The translations under genes and the position numbers were made by a program. Below, one piece after another: positions 9,743 through 19,587 of a stretch of 64,000 bases of DNA; within the stretch, counting starts at the first letter, position 1, and each line of letters starts with the position of its first letter. The stretch comes from Actinomycetospora succinea (GTDB lineage Bacteria > Actinomycetota > Actinomycetes > Mycobacteriales > Pseudonocardiaceae), in NCBI RefSeq assembly GCF_004363095.1, contig NZ_SNYO01000007.1, positions 62,001-126,000 of the forward strand, in the 5' to 3' direction. The notes under the pieces were generated by a model. That model was not told the origin of the DNA, made no database searches, and saw only the letters and a list, made by a program, of their open reading frames with translations.

Positions 9743-10441
9743 ATGGGACACGTGACCACCCGTCTGATCGTGTCGGTGTCGGGCCTTCAGCCCGGCGCGC
9801 CGCTGGACGCCGCCGTCGCGCTCGCCGACGCCCTCGATGCCCGCCGCGTGCCCGCCACCTGGCTGGTCGGGCCGCGCCCGCACCCCGAGGTCGCCGCCTG
9901 GGCGACCGCCCGCCGCCGCGTCGGTGACGCGGCGCTGCTCCACGGCACCCGGCCCGACGTGGAGTCCGGCCGCCCCTACCGGCGTCTGCCGGCCCACGAG
10001 GCCGGCCTGCGCCTCACCGCTGCGCTGCGCTCGCGCGACGCCCTCGGTCTCGCCGTCGACGGGTTCGCCGCCCCGGGCTGGGCGGTCTCGCCCGGCACGC
10101 GCGCCGCGCTCGCGGCCGCCGACCTCGGCCTGCTCGTCGACGACGCCGGCGTGCACCGCCTCGGCGCCGACGGCGCGGTCACCCGCTCCTGGCGCGGCCC
10201 GGTCGTCGGCAGCGAGCCCCGGCGTGCCGAGTCGCTGCGTCCCGCTCGCCGACGCGTCGAGTCCGACCTCGTGCACCTCGCCCTGCCGGTCGGCGTCCCG
10301 CTGAGCACGGCCGAGGCCCTCGTCGACGCCGCCCTCGCCGGCGGCGCGACGCCGCTCGGGGCGGGCGAGCTCGTGCCCCGCCGCGGCCCCCGCCGCCCCC
10401 GCCTCGCCGGCGACCCCGAGCACTGGTCGATCACGGCCTGA
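9743..10441 (+). CDS. Polysaccharide deacetylase-like (DUF2334-type) protein, uncertain
   Basis: A 232-residue protein with the order of a (beta/alpha) deacetylase-like fold: RLIVSVSGL strand, ALADALDARRVPATWLVGPR, LLHGTR, GFAAPGWAVSPGTRAALAAADLGLLVDDAGVHRL. The usual metal-binding Asp-Asp and HxxxH motifs of NodB deacetylases are not clear, so it may be non-catalytic. It sits between purC and purS on the same strand. GTG 9752 is an alternative start. The family assignment rests on pattern only. Confidence 0.5.
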   Translation: MGHVTTRLIVSVSGLQPGAPLDAAVALADALDARRVPATWLVGPRPHPEVAAWATARRRVGDAALLHGTRPDVESGRPYRRLPAHEAGLRLTAALRSRDALGLAVDGFAAPGWAVSPGTRAALAAADLGLLVDDAGVHRLGADGAVTRSWRGPVVGSEPRRAESLRPARRRVESDLVHLALPVGVPLSTAEALVDAALAGGATPLGAGELVPRRGPRRPRLAGDPEHWSITA

Positions 10442-10448
10442 TGCTGCG

Positions 10449-10494
10449 CACGTGAGTGAAATGGGTCGCCACGGCGACCCATTCCACTCACGTG
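10449..10494. repeat. 46-bp inverted repeat, copy 2 of an interspersed repeat
   Basis: Two 22-base arms (10449-10470 and 10473-10494) pair with a single mismatch around a 2-base loop. It lies between convergent genes, overlaps the MBL stop codon, and shares layout and flanks with 3811-3848. It may serve as a terminator. Confidence 0.75.
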
Positions 10495-11120
10495 GCGAAG
10501 CCCTCCCCGCGCGGCGCGACGCGGACCTCGGTGCCCTGGGGAGCGAGATTGCGGAACATCCCGTAGTGCAGCTCGGGGTTCGCGAGCACGGCCTCGTGGA
10601 TCGGCACGGCGAGCGGCGGCGCGACCGCGCGCAGGTAGTCGACGGCCTCCGAGACCTTGAGCCACGGCGCCGCCGTGGGCAGGAGCAGCACATCGGGGGT
10701 GCGCTCGGGCACGGTGAAGGCGTCGCCGGGGTGCAGCACGGTGCCGTCGAGCAGGTAGCCGTTGTTGCGGATGCGCGGGATGTCGGGGTGGATCACGGCG
10801 TGGTCGTGGCCGACGACCTCGATGCTCGCGCCGCCGACGGTGAACGTCTCGCCGGGCTCGCGGACCGTGTGGGCGATGTCGTGCTCGCGGAGCTGCTCGG
10901 CGGTGCCCGGGTCGACGACGAGCTCGGCGCCGGGGTTCCGCTCGAGCAGCGCCGGCAGCTTCTCGACGTCGAGGTGGTCGAAGTGCTGGTGGGTGATCAG
11001 CACGGCGTCGAGGCCCTCGAGGGTCTCGTAGCCCTGCGAGAAGGCGCCGGGATCGAACAGGAGGCGGGCCGCGCCGGTGTCGGCGAGCACGCACGCATGA
11101 CCGAGGTGAGCGAGTTCCAC
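10488..11120 (-). CDS. Metallo-beta-lactamase fold hydrolase (UlaG-like)
   Basis: A 210-residue MBL-fold protein with HLGHACVLADTG at the N-terminus, the Zn-binding THQHFDHLD loop, VVGHDHAVIHPDIP, and a late VLHPGDAF Asp. This matches L-ascorbate-6-P lactonase (UlaG)-like members. GTG 11120 was chosen where homology begins; the frame is open further upstream but runs into purS on the other strand. It is divergent from purS. The substrate is unknown. Confidence 0.8.
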   Translation of the reverse strand: MELAHLGHACVLADTGAARLLFDPGAFSQGYETLEGLDAVLITHQHFDHLDVEKLPALLERNPGAELVVDPGTAEQLREHDIAHTVREPGETFTVGGASIEVVGHDHAVIHPDIPRIRNNGYLLDGTVLHPGDAFTVPERTPDVLLLPTAAPWLKVSEAVDYLRAVAPPLAVPIHEAVLANPELHYGMFRNLAPQGTEVRVAPRGEGFAT

Positions 11121-11149
11121 GCCACCCGAGTTCCCCCGCGGCGCCCCGG

Positions 11150-11155
11150 TAACCT
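11150..11155 (+). promoter_or_regulatory. -10 hexamer TAACCT 7 bases before purS GTG
   Basis: The hexamer is followed directly by GGAGGGC and GTG, so the start could be read either leaderless or from this Shine-Dalgarno if transcription began upstream. Confidence 0.45.
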
Positions 11156-11162
11156 GGAGGGC

Positions 11163-11399
11163 GTGGCACGCGTGATCGTGGACGTCCTGCCCAAGGCCGA
11201 GATCCTCGACCCGCAGGGCCAGGCCGTGGCCCGCGCGATGGGTCGCCTGGGTGTCGGCGGCGTGGCCGACGTCCGTCAGGGCAAGCACTTCGAGCTCGAG
11301 GTCGACGACACCGTCGGCGACGCCGAGCTCGAGCACATCGCCGGCACGCTGCTGGCCAACCCGGTGATCGAGGAGTGGGTCGTGCGGAGGGTGCAGTGA
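11163..11399 (+). CDS. purS: FGAM synthase subunit PurS
   Basis: A 78-residue small subunit of the three-part formylglycinamidine synthase complex (PurS-PurQ-PurL), found where PurL is the short form. It shows the [19 protein letters not shown] start and the [12 protein letters not shown] end typical of the family. Its stop overlaps the purQ GTG start by four bases, so the two are coupled. Confidence 0.95.
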   Translation: MARVIVDVLPKAEILDPQGQAVARAMGRLGVGGVADVRQGKHFELEVDDTVGDAELEHIAGTLLANPVIEEWVVRRVQ

Positions 11400-12091
11400 G
11401 TCGTATCGGGGTGATCACGTTCCCCGGCACGCTCGACGACGTCGACGCCGCCCGCGCCGTGCGCTACGCCGGCGCCGAGGCCGTGAGCCTGTGGCACGAC
11501 GACGCCGACCTGCGCGGGGTCGACGCCGTGGTCGTGCCCGGCGGGTTCTCCTACGGCGACTACCTGCGCGCCGGCGCGATCGCCGCCCGCTCGCCGGTGA
11601 TGGGCCCGGTCGTCGAGGCCGGGCGCGCCGGGATGCCCGTGCTCGGCATCTGCAACGGCTTCCAGATCCTCTGCGAGGCGGGGCTGCTGCCGGGCGCGCT
11701 CGTGCGCAACCACGGGCTGCGGTTCGTGTGCCGCGAGGTCGGGCTGCGCGTGGAGGCCGACACGGCGTGGACCTCGGCGTTCACGGTGGGCCAGCAGATC
11801 ACCGTGCCGCTGAAGTCGGGCGAGGGCCGCTACGTCGCCGACGACGCGACCCTCGACGCGCTCGAGGCCGAGGGCCGCGTGGTGTTCCGCTACACGGAGC
11901 CCGCGCCCAACGGCGCGCTGCGCGACATCGCCGGCATCAGCTCCGCCGACGGCCGCGTCGTCGGCCTCATGCCGCACCCCGAGCACGCCATCGACGCGCT
12001 CACCGGCCCGGGCACCGACGGCCTGGGCCTCTTCACCTCGGTCCTGAGCCGTATCACGGCACCTCCCCCGCCGATGGCGGCGCGGGCGTGA
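11396..12091 (+). CDS. purQ: FGAM synthase glutaminase subunit PurQ
   Basis: A class I glutamine amidotransferase of 231 residues that supplies ammonia to PurL. The nucleophile is in [11 protein letters not shown], the oxyanion region is [14 protein letters not shown], and the His/Glu pair is in LMPHPEHA near the C-terminus. It is translationally coupled to purS (GTGA overlap). A 345-bp intergenic region and an opposite-strand gene separate it from purL. Confidence 0.95.
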   Translation: MSRIGVITFPGTLDDVDAARAVRYAGAEAVSLWHDDADLRGVDAVVVPGGFSYGDYLRAGAIAARSPVMGPVVEAGRAGMPVLGICNGFQILCEAGLLPGALVRNHGLRFVCREVGLRVEADTAWTSAFTVGQQITVPLKSGEGRYVADDATLDALEAEGRVVFRYTEPAPNGALRDIAGISSADGRVVGLMPHPEHAIDALTGPGTDGLGLFTSVLSRITAPPPPMAARA

Positions 12092-12127
12092 CGGAGGAGC
12101 GACCGCGGGGCCGATCGTTGCGGGGGT

Positions 12128-12628
12128 CTACGGCAACAGCGTGACGCGGAGCTCCCACAGGTCGGCGTAGACCATCAGCATCCGCCCGCCGAGGTGCAGC
12201 ACGAGCCCGCGCATCTCGTCGGGGTGCTCGACGTGGGTGAGCAGGCGCGACACGTCCTCGACGGCCTCGCCGACGATCTCGTCGAACGGCTCGTCGGCCG
12301 AGACGTCCCGGCCGCCGGGCTCGGTGGGCTGCGCCGCGGGGAGCAGCGGCACCACCGTGTCGCCGCGCGCGCCGGGCGCGAGCGCGAGGACCACGACGCC
12401 GCCGGAACCGTCGTCGACGAGGAACTCGAGCATCCCGGCGGAGGCGTCGACGTGCGGCCGGACGCTCTCGGGCACGCGGCCCGCGAGCTCGAGCTCGTGA
12501 CGGCGGACGCCGAGGAGCTCACGGTCGAGGATGAGGTGGAGCCCGGCGAGGGCGTCGCCGGCTCCCGGCGTGCCGGCCGCGTCACCGGAGGCCGATCCGG
12601 TCGCCGAGGAAGCGGAGGCGGTGGTCAT
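12128..12628 (-). CDS. Conserved actinobacterial protein of unknown function
   Basis: A 166-residue protein that I do not recognise. An Ala/Ser/Gly-rich N-terminus (about 1-25) is followed by an alpha/beta region with LHLILDRELLGVRRHELELAGRV, MLEFLVDDGSGGVVVLAL and a C-terminal GGRMLMVYADLWELRVTLLP. It has no membrane segment or obvious metal site. It lies convergent to purQ and divergent from purL. GGAGCC just before the ATG may serve as a ribosome binding site. Confidence 0.6.
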   Translation of the reverse strand: MTTASASSATGSASGDAAGTPGAGDALAGLHLILDRELLGVRRHELELAGRVPESVRPHVDASAGMLEFLVDDGSGGVVVLALAPGARGDTVVPLLPAAQPTEPGGRDVSADEPFDEIVGEAVEDVSRLLTHVEHPDEMRGLVLHLGGRMLMVYADLWELRVTLLP

Positions 12629-12973
12629 GGCTCCATGATGTATCGAGGGTCCGACACCCCCGGGATTTCACCGACACGCCTCCGCCGTGTCGCGACGAAA
12701 CGTCGGCGGCGGACAGCGAGCGGCCATCCGATCGAGCGAAGGGCCCTGAAAGATGGGCTGAGTGGCGGTGCACACGGTGGGCGTGTGGCGTACGGCGGTC
12801 GATGGTGTCGGTGAGGTGAGGCCGGCGGTGTTTACCGACCGCACATCGTGGGTAACGGTTCGTTCGCCGTACGCGGGTCGAGTGACGCGGCTCTCAGTGC
12901 CCCGTGACCGCCCGTCCGGGGCGCCGGCGACGGCCCCGGTCACCCCGCGACGAGGACGCCTACCCTCGTCGGT
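12629..12973. other. 345-bp divergent intergenic region upstream of purL
   Basis: It contains a perfect 10-bp inverted repeat with arms 12788-12797 and 12865-12874 (67-base loop) and the purL -10 hexamer TACCCT at 12961-12966. I see no convincing gene. It is the most likely place for purine-dependent control of purL. Confidence 0.5.
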
Positions 12974-15310
<2,337 letters not shown>

Positions 15311-15332
15311 GCCGGGACAGCGGCGACCGGAT

Positions 15333-16001
15333 CTACAGCGCCGCGACGAACGCGCGCCCGTAGCGGGCGTAGCCGCGCCCGTTCGGGTGCGCGAGGTCCG
15401 GCCCGACCTCCCAGAGCCGCATCCGGTGCGTCGCGGCTTCCAGCGCCACGGGGCGCAGCCCCGGGTGGGCGGCGACCACCTCGCGCGCCACGGCCGCCAG
15501 GCGGACGGCGTTGCGCTGTGGGGCGCCGCGCTGCAGGTCCGGGACGTCGGCGACGAGCGCGCCGGCGGGCAGGGCCGCGCACACGGCGTCGAGGTCGCGG
15601 CGGAAGTCCTCGGGCGCGACGTCCTGGGCGGCGTCGTTGGTGCCCACGGCGAGGGCGACGACGGTCGCGTCGGCCGGCACCGCGGACAGCTGCGAGGCCA
15701 GCACGTCGGCCACCGTCGCCCCGACGACGCCGAGGTTGACCACACGCACGCGCACGCCGTCGCGCGCCTCGATCGCGTCGGCGAGCCGCCCCGCCCACGA
15801 GCGCTCGGGGTGCACCGCGCCCAGGCCCTGGGCGAGCGAGTCCCCGAGCGCCACGAGCACCACGTCGCCCGGGCTGCGCCCCCGGCGCCGCCAGTAGGCC
15901 GCGTGGTCGGTCTCCATCGTCGTGGCGAGGCGCAGCCGGCGGACCTGCACGAGCACGAGACCCAGGACAGCGGTGAGGACGAGGGAGCGGACGCGCGGCA
16001 C
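15333..16001 (-). CDS. SGNH/GDSL-family hydrolase, membrane-anchored or secreted
   Basis: A 222-residue esterase-like protein. An N-terminal hydrophobic segment (about 7-20) may be a signal anchor. Block I is VALGDSLAQGLG (nucleophile Ser), followed by VNLGVVGATVADVL, block III AVGTNDAAQ, and block V DLAHPNGRGYARYG with the Asp/His pair. It converges on purL (22-bp gap) and diverges from the SCP-like gene. The substrate is unknown. Confidence 0.85.
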   Translation of the reverse strand: MPRVRSLVLTAVLGLVLVQVRRLRLATTMETDHAAYWRRRGRSPGDVVLVALGDSLAQGLGAVHPERSWAGRLADAIEARDGVRVRVVNLGVVGATVADVLASQLSAVPADATVVALAVGTNDAAQDVAPEDFRRDLDAVCAALPAGALVADVPDLQRGAPQRNAVRLAAVAREVVAAHPGLRPVALEAATHRMRLWEVGPDLAHPNGRGYARYGRAFVAAL

Positions 16002-16006
16002 CCGCC

Positions 16007-16012
16007 TATCCT
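16007..16012 (+). promoter_or_regulatory. -10 hexamer TATCCT 8 bases before GTG 16021
   Basis: A TANNNT hexamer precedes the GTG of the SCP-like gene by 8 bases, a leaderless-type arrangement. Confidence 0.5.
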
Positions 16013-16020
16013 GGACGACC

Positions 16021-16422
16021 GTGCCCCGCCGAGCCCCCGACCCCGCGCAGGTGCGCGAGGACCTGCTCGCGGTCGCGCCCTGGGTCGCCGACCCCGACGC
16101 CCACGAGCGCCCGGCGCGCCCCGTGCTCGCCGCCGCCGTCCGGTCGTCCCTGCGCACGCTCGAGCACGCCGCGCCCGGGCATTCGGTCGAGGTCCGGGTG
16201 CCGCCGTTCGGCGCCGTCCAGTGCATCGAGGGGCCGCGCCACACCCGCGGGACGCCGCCGAACGTCGTCGAGACCGATGCCGCGACCTGGCTGGCGCTCG
16301 CGCTCGGGCTGCTGAGCTGGGACGCGGCGGCGGACCGGGTGTCCGCGTCCGGGCACCGGGCGCCGGAGATCGCGCGATGGCTCCCGGTGGTGGACGTGCA
16401 CCGAAGGTGTGAGAACGGCTGA
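16021..16422 (+). CDS. Sterol-carrier-family protein (Rv0807-like)
   Basis: A 133-residue protein with VEVRVPPFGAVQCIEGPRHTRGTPPNVVETD and TWLALALGLLSWDAA, the core of the actinobacterial SCP ortholog family. Its place just before purF matches the mycobacterial order (Rv0807 then purF), although here two extra genes intervene. Ligand and role are not established. Confidence 0.8.
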   Translation: MPRRAPDPAQVREDLLAVAPWVADPDAHERPARPVLAAAVRSSLRTLEHAAPGHSVEVRVPPFGAVQCIEGPRHTRGTPPNVVETDAATWLALALGLLSWDAAADRVSASGHRAPEIARWLPVVDVHRRCENG

Positions 16423-16497
16423 GCCGACCCGGTTGCGCCCGTACGATGCCCATCACCGGACCGTGACGGCCGGGGACGGGAACGGGAAGGGGGCCGG

Positions 16498-17304
16498 GTG
16501 CAGCGGCCGAGCTGGGCTCCCGACGAGGTGGACATCGACAGACCCAGCGCCGCCCGGGTCTACGACTACTACCTGGGCGGTCTCCACAACTTCGCGGTCG
16601 ACCGGGCCATGGCCGCCCGGGCCGTCGCCGACTGGCCCGAGCTGCCGCGCATCATGCAGGCCAACCGCGCCTTCCTGCGGCGGGCGGTGCGCCACCTGGC
16701 CGACCAGGGCATCGACCAGTTCCTCGACATCGGGTCGGGCATCCCGACGGTCGGCAACGTCCACGAGGTCGCCCAGGCCGCGCGCCCGGACGCCCGGGTG
16801 GTCTACGTCGACATCGACCCGGTCGCCGTCGCCCACTCCCGCGCCCTGCTGGCCGACGACCCGCGCACCGGCGTCGTGCACGGCGACTTCACGCAGGTCG
16901 CGGCCGTCCTCGACGACCCGGTCACCCGGTCGCTGATCGACTTCTCGCGGCCCGTCGGCGTGCTCGTGGTCGCGCTGCTGCACTTCGTCGACGACGAGCG
17001 CCGCCCCGGCGAGGTCCTGGGTCGCTACCGCGAGGCGATGCCGCCGGGCAGCCACCTGGTCATCAGTCACGCCAGCGCCGACGGCGCCCCCGACCGCGCC
17101 GACGACCACCAGGCGCTCTACCGGCGCACCGCCACCCCGATGCGGATGCGCACCCGCGACGAGGTCGCCGCGCTCCTCGACGGCTTCACGCTCGTCGACC
17201 CGGGCCTGGTGTTCCTCCCGGAGTGGCGCCCGGACGACCCGTCGGCCGTGCTCGAGCACCCCGAGCGCTTCACCGGGTACGCCGCCGTGGGACGTCGTGA
17301 CTGA
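16498..17304 (+). CDS. SAM-dependent methyltransferase (Methyltransf_19/DUF574)
   Basis: A 268-residue member of the actinobacterial SAM methyltransferase family that starts with the signature PSAARVYDYYLGGLHNFAVDR. The SAM-binding loop is FLDIGSGIPTVGNVHEVAQ, followed by VVYVDIDPVAVAHSRALL and VVHGDF. The substrate is unknown. GTG 16498 has a strong GAAGGGGG upstream and a TACGAT hexamer near 16441. Its last 8 bases overlap the start of the GGDEF-EAL gene, indicating co-translation. Confidence 0.85.
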   Translation: MQRPSWAPDEVDIDRPSAARVYDYYLGGLHNFAVDRAMAARAVADWPELPRIMQANRAFLRRAVRHLADQGIDQFLDIGSGIPTVGNVHEVAQAARPDARVVYVDIDPVAVAHSRALLADDPRTGVVHGDFTQVAAVLDDPVTRSLIDFSRPVGVLVVALLHFVDDERRPGEVLGRYREAMPPGSHLVISHASADGAPDRADDHQALYRRTATPMRMRTRDEVAALLDGFTLVDPGLVFLPEWRPDDPSAVLEHPERFTGYAAVGRRD

Positions 17305-19477
17305 GCCCGCCGGACGCAGCCCGGTCGGCCCGGACGACCCCGTCGACGCCCTCGCCACGGCGTGGGCGGAGGAGGTCGAGGGGACCAGCTACGTCCCGAT
17401 GGCGGCCGACGAGCTGCAGGCGCACCTGCGCGACCTCGCCGGGCTGGTGATCGACGCCGTGCTCGCCGACCCGCCGCGCCCCGACGCGGGCGCCGAGGTC
17501 GGCCGGCGGCTCGTCTCCGCGCACTTCACGGGGCCGGCGACGCTCGAGCGCACGGTGCTGCTGCTCGCCGAGCAGCTGCCCGCGCTCCTCGGCCCCGCGG
17601 TGCTCCCGGCGTCGCTCGCCCTCACCGGCACGCTCGCCGGCGGCTACGCGGCCGCCCTGCGCGACCGGACCCTCGACGAGCAGGAGGCGATCCGCCGGGC
17701 GGTGCTCGCGGCGCGCCACCACACCGAGCAGGCGCTGCACGCCAGCGAGGCCCGCTTCCGCGCGATGTTCCACGAGGCCGCGATCGGCATCGGCCTCGGC
17801 GACATGGACGGGCGGATCCTCGAGGTCAACCCGGCGATGACTCGCATGTTCGGCCACACCGCGGACGAGTTCCGCCGGCTGACCGTCGGCGACCTCACCC
17901 ACCCCGACGACGCGCCCTCGGTCTGGCGGCTCTACGAGCGCCTGCTGCGCGGGGAGATCGACAACTTCCGGCTCGAGAAGCGGTTCTTCCGCCGCAGCGG
18001 CAAGGAGATCGTCGGGCACCTGACGCTGTCGCTGGTGCGCGACCACGAGGGCAACCCCACCTACCAGCTCGCGATGCTCGAGGACGTCAGCGAGCGGCAC
18101 CGGCTCCAGGAGAACCTCGAGTACCAGGCCTTCCACGACCCGCTGACCAAGCTCGCCAACCGCGCGAAGTTCACCGGGCGCCTCGAGCGCGTCTTCGCCC
18201 AGGAGGGCCCGGACTCGACGCGCCGGGTCGGGGTCTGCTTCCTCGACCTCGACGGCTTCAAGGCGATCAACGACAGCCTGGGTCACAGCGTCGGCGACCG
18301 CATGCTCCAGGAGGTCGCCCGCCGGCTCGACGACTGCGTGACCGACGGCGAGCTGGTCGCGCGCATGGGCGGCGACGAGTTCGTGGTGCTCGTCGAGGAC
18401 TCCCACGGCGTCGACCGGCTGATCGGGCTCGCCGACCGCGTCCTCGCTGCGCTGGCCCCACCGCTGCCGCTGGCCGGCCAGGAGCTCGTCGTCGGCGCGA
18501 GCATCGGCGTCGTCGAGCAGGCGGTCCGCGAGACCACGGCGTCCGAGCTGATGCGTGCCGCCGACATCACGCTCTACACCGCGAAGGCCGAGGGCCGCGG
18601 GCGCTGGGCGGTCCACGACCCCGGGCGCGACGAGGCCGAGACCGAGCGGTTCACGCTGGCCGCCGCCCTGCCCGCGGCGGTCGCCCGCGACGAGTTCTTC
18701 GTGCTGTACCAGCCGCTGGTCTCGCTGGCCGACCACCGGGTGCGCGGCGTCGAGGCCCTGGTCCGCTGGCAGCACCCGCGCCTCGGGGTGCTCTCGCCGT
18801 CGCTGTTCATCGGCCCCGCCGAGGAGACCGGCATCATCGTCGAGCTCGGCCGCCGGGTGCTCGAGCACGCGTGCCGCGACGCCCGCGCCTGGCAGGACGA
18901 GTTCGGCGACGCCGCACCCTTCGTCAGCGTCAACGTCGCCCAGCGCCAGCTCGTCGAGCCCGCGCTCGTCTCCGAGATCGCCGACCTGCTCGACCGCACC
19001 GGCCTGCGGCCCGACCGTCTGCAGATCGAGCTCACCGAGCGGGAGCTGACCGCCGACGAGGGCGCTCCGCTCAAGGCCCTCGACGGGCTGCGCGCCATGG
19101 GCGTGCGCATCGCCGTCGACGACTTCGGCACCGGGTACTCGAACCTCTCCTACCTGCGCAAGCTCCCCGTGGACGTCATCAAGCTCGACGGCTCGTTCGG
19201 TGAAGGTCTGCGCGAGGAGGAGCTCTCCGACCCCGTCGACGAGGTCATCGTCGGCACCCTGGTCGCCCTCGGTCACGCGCTCGGCCTCACGGTCACCGCG
19301 GAAGGTGTGGAGACCGGGCCGCAGGCGACGCGGCTGCGCGCGCTCGGGTGCGACGAGGGCCAGGGGTGGCTGTTCGCCCCCGCGCTGCCGGCCGCCGACA
19401 TCGCGCGCATGGTGCGCCGCGGCGCCCCGCTCGGGGATCCGGCGGCGACACCCGGCGGCGGTCTCCTGGGCGCCTGA
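17297..19477 (+). CDS. PAS-GGDEF-EAL c-di-GMP turnover protein
   Basis: A 726-residue cytoplasmic protein. An N-terminal alpha-helical region (about 15-145) may be a sensory globin-like or RsbR-like bundle. PAS follows (about 150-275, SEARFRAMFHEAAIGIGLGDMDG). The GGDEF domain has the intact active site ARMGGDEFVVL near 357. The EAL domain has EALVRWQ near 484, VDDFGTGYSNLSYL and VIKLDGSF. Both catalytic signatures look intact, so it could make or degrade c-di-GMP. It overlaps the methyltransferase gene by 8 bases and lies between the SCP-like gene and purF. Confidence 0.92.
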   Translation: MTEPAGRSPVGPDDPVDALATAWAEEVEGTSYVPMAADELQAHLRDLAGLVIDAVLADPPRPDAGAEVGRRLVSAHFTGPATLERTVLLLAEQLPALLGPAVLPASLALTGTLAGGYAAALRDRTLDEQEAIRRAVLAARHHTEQALHASEARFRAMFHEAAIGIGLGDMDGRILEVNPAMTRMFGHTADEFRRLTVGDLTHPDDAPSVWRLYERLLRGEIDNFRLEKRFFRRSGKEIVGHLTLSLVRDHEGNPTYQLAMLEDVSERHRLQENLEYQAFHDPLTKLANRAKFTGRLERVFAQEGPDSTRRVGVCFLDLDGFKAINDSLGHSVGDRMLQEVARRLDDCVTDGELVARMGGDEFVVLVEDSHGVDRLIGLADRVLAALAPPLPLAGQELVVGASIGVVEQAVRETTASELMRAADITLYTAKAEGRGRWAVHDPGRDEAETERFTLAAALPAAVARDEFFVLYQPLVSLADHRVRGVEALVRWQHPRLGVLSPSLFIGPAEETGIIVELGRRVLEHACRDARAWQDEFGDAAPFVSVNVAQRQLVEPALVSEIADLLDRTGLRPDRLQIELTERELTADEGAPLKALDGLRAMGVRIAVDDFGTGYSNLSYLRKLPVDVIKLDGSFGEGLREEELSDPVDEVIVGTLVALGHALGLTVTAEGVETGPQATRLRALGCDEGQGWLFAPALPAADIARMVRRGAPLGDPAATPGGGLLGA

Positions 19478-19587
19478 CGGCGAGGGCTGAGACGCGGATC
19501 GCGGCGCGCCCCGCCCACGGGACACCCGCCGCGCGTAGTCTGGGCACGGCACGACTCGTGGCACCCCGTCGACAAGGAGCCGTCCCG

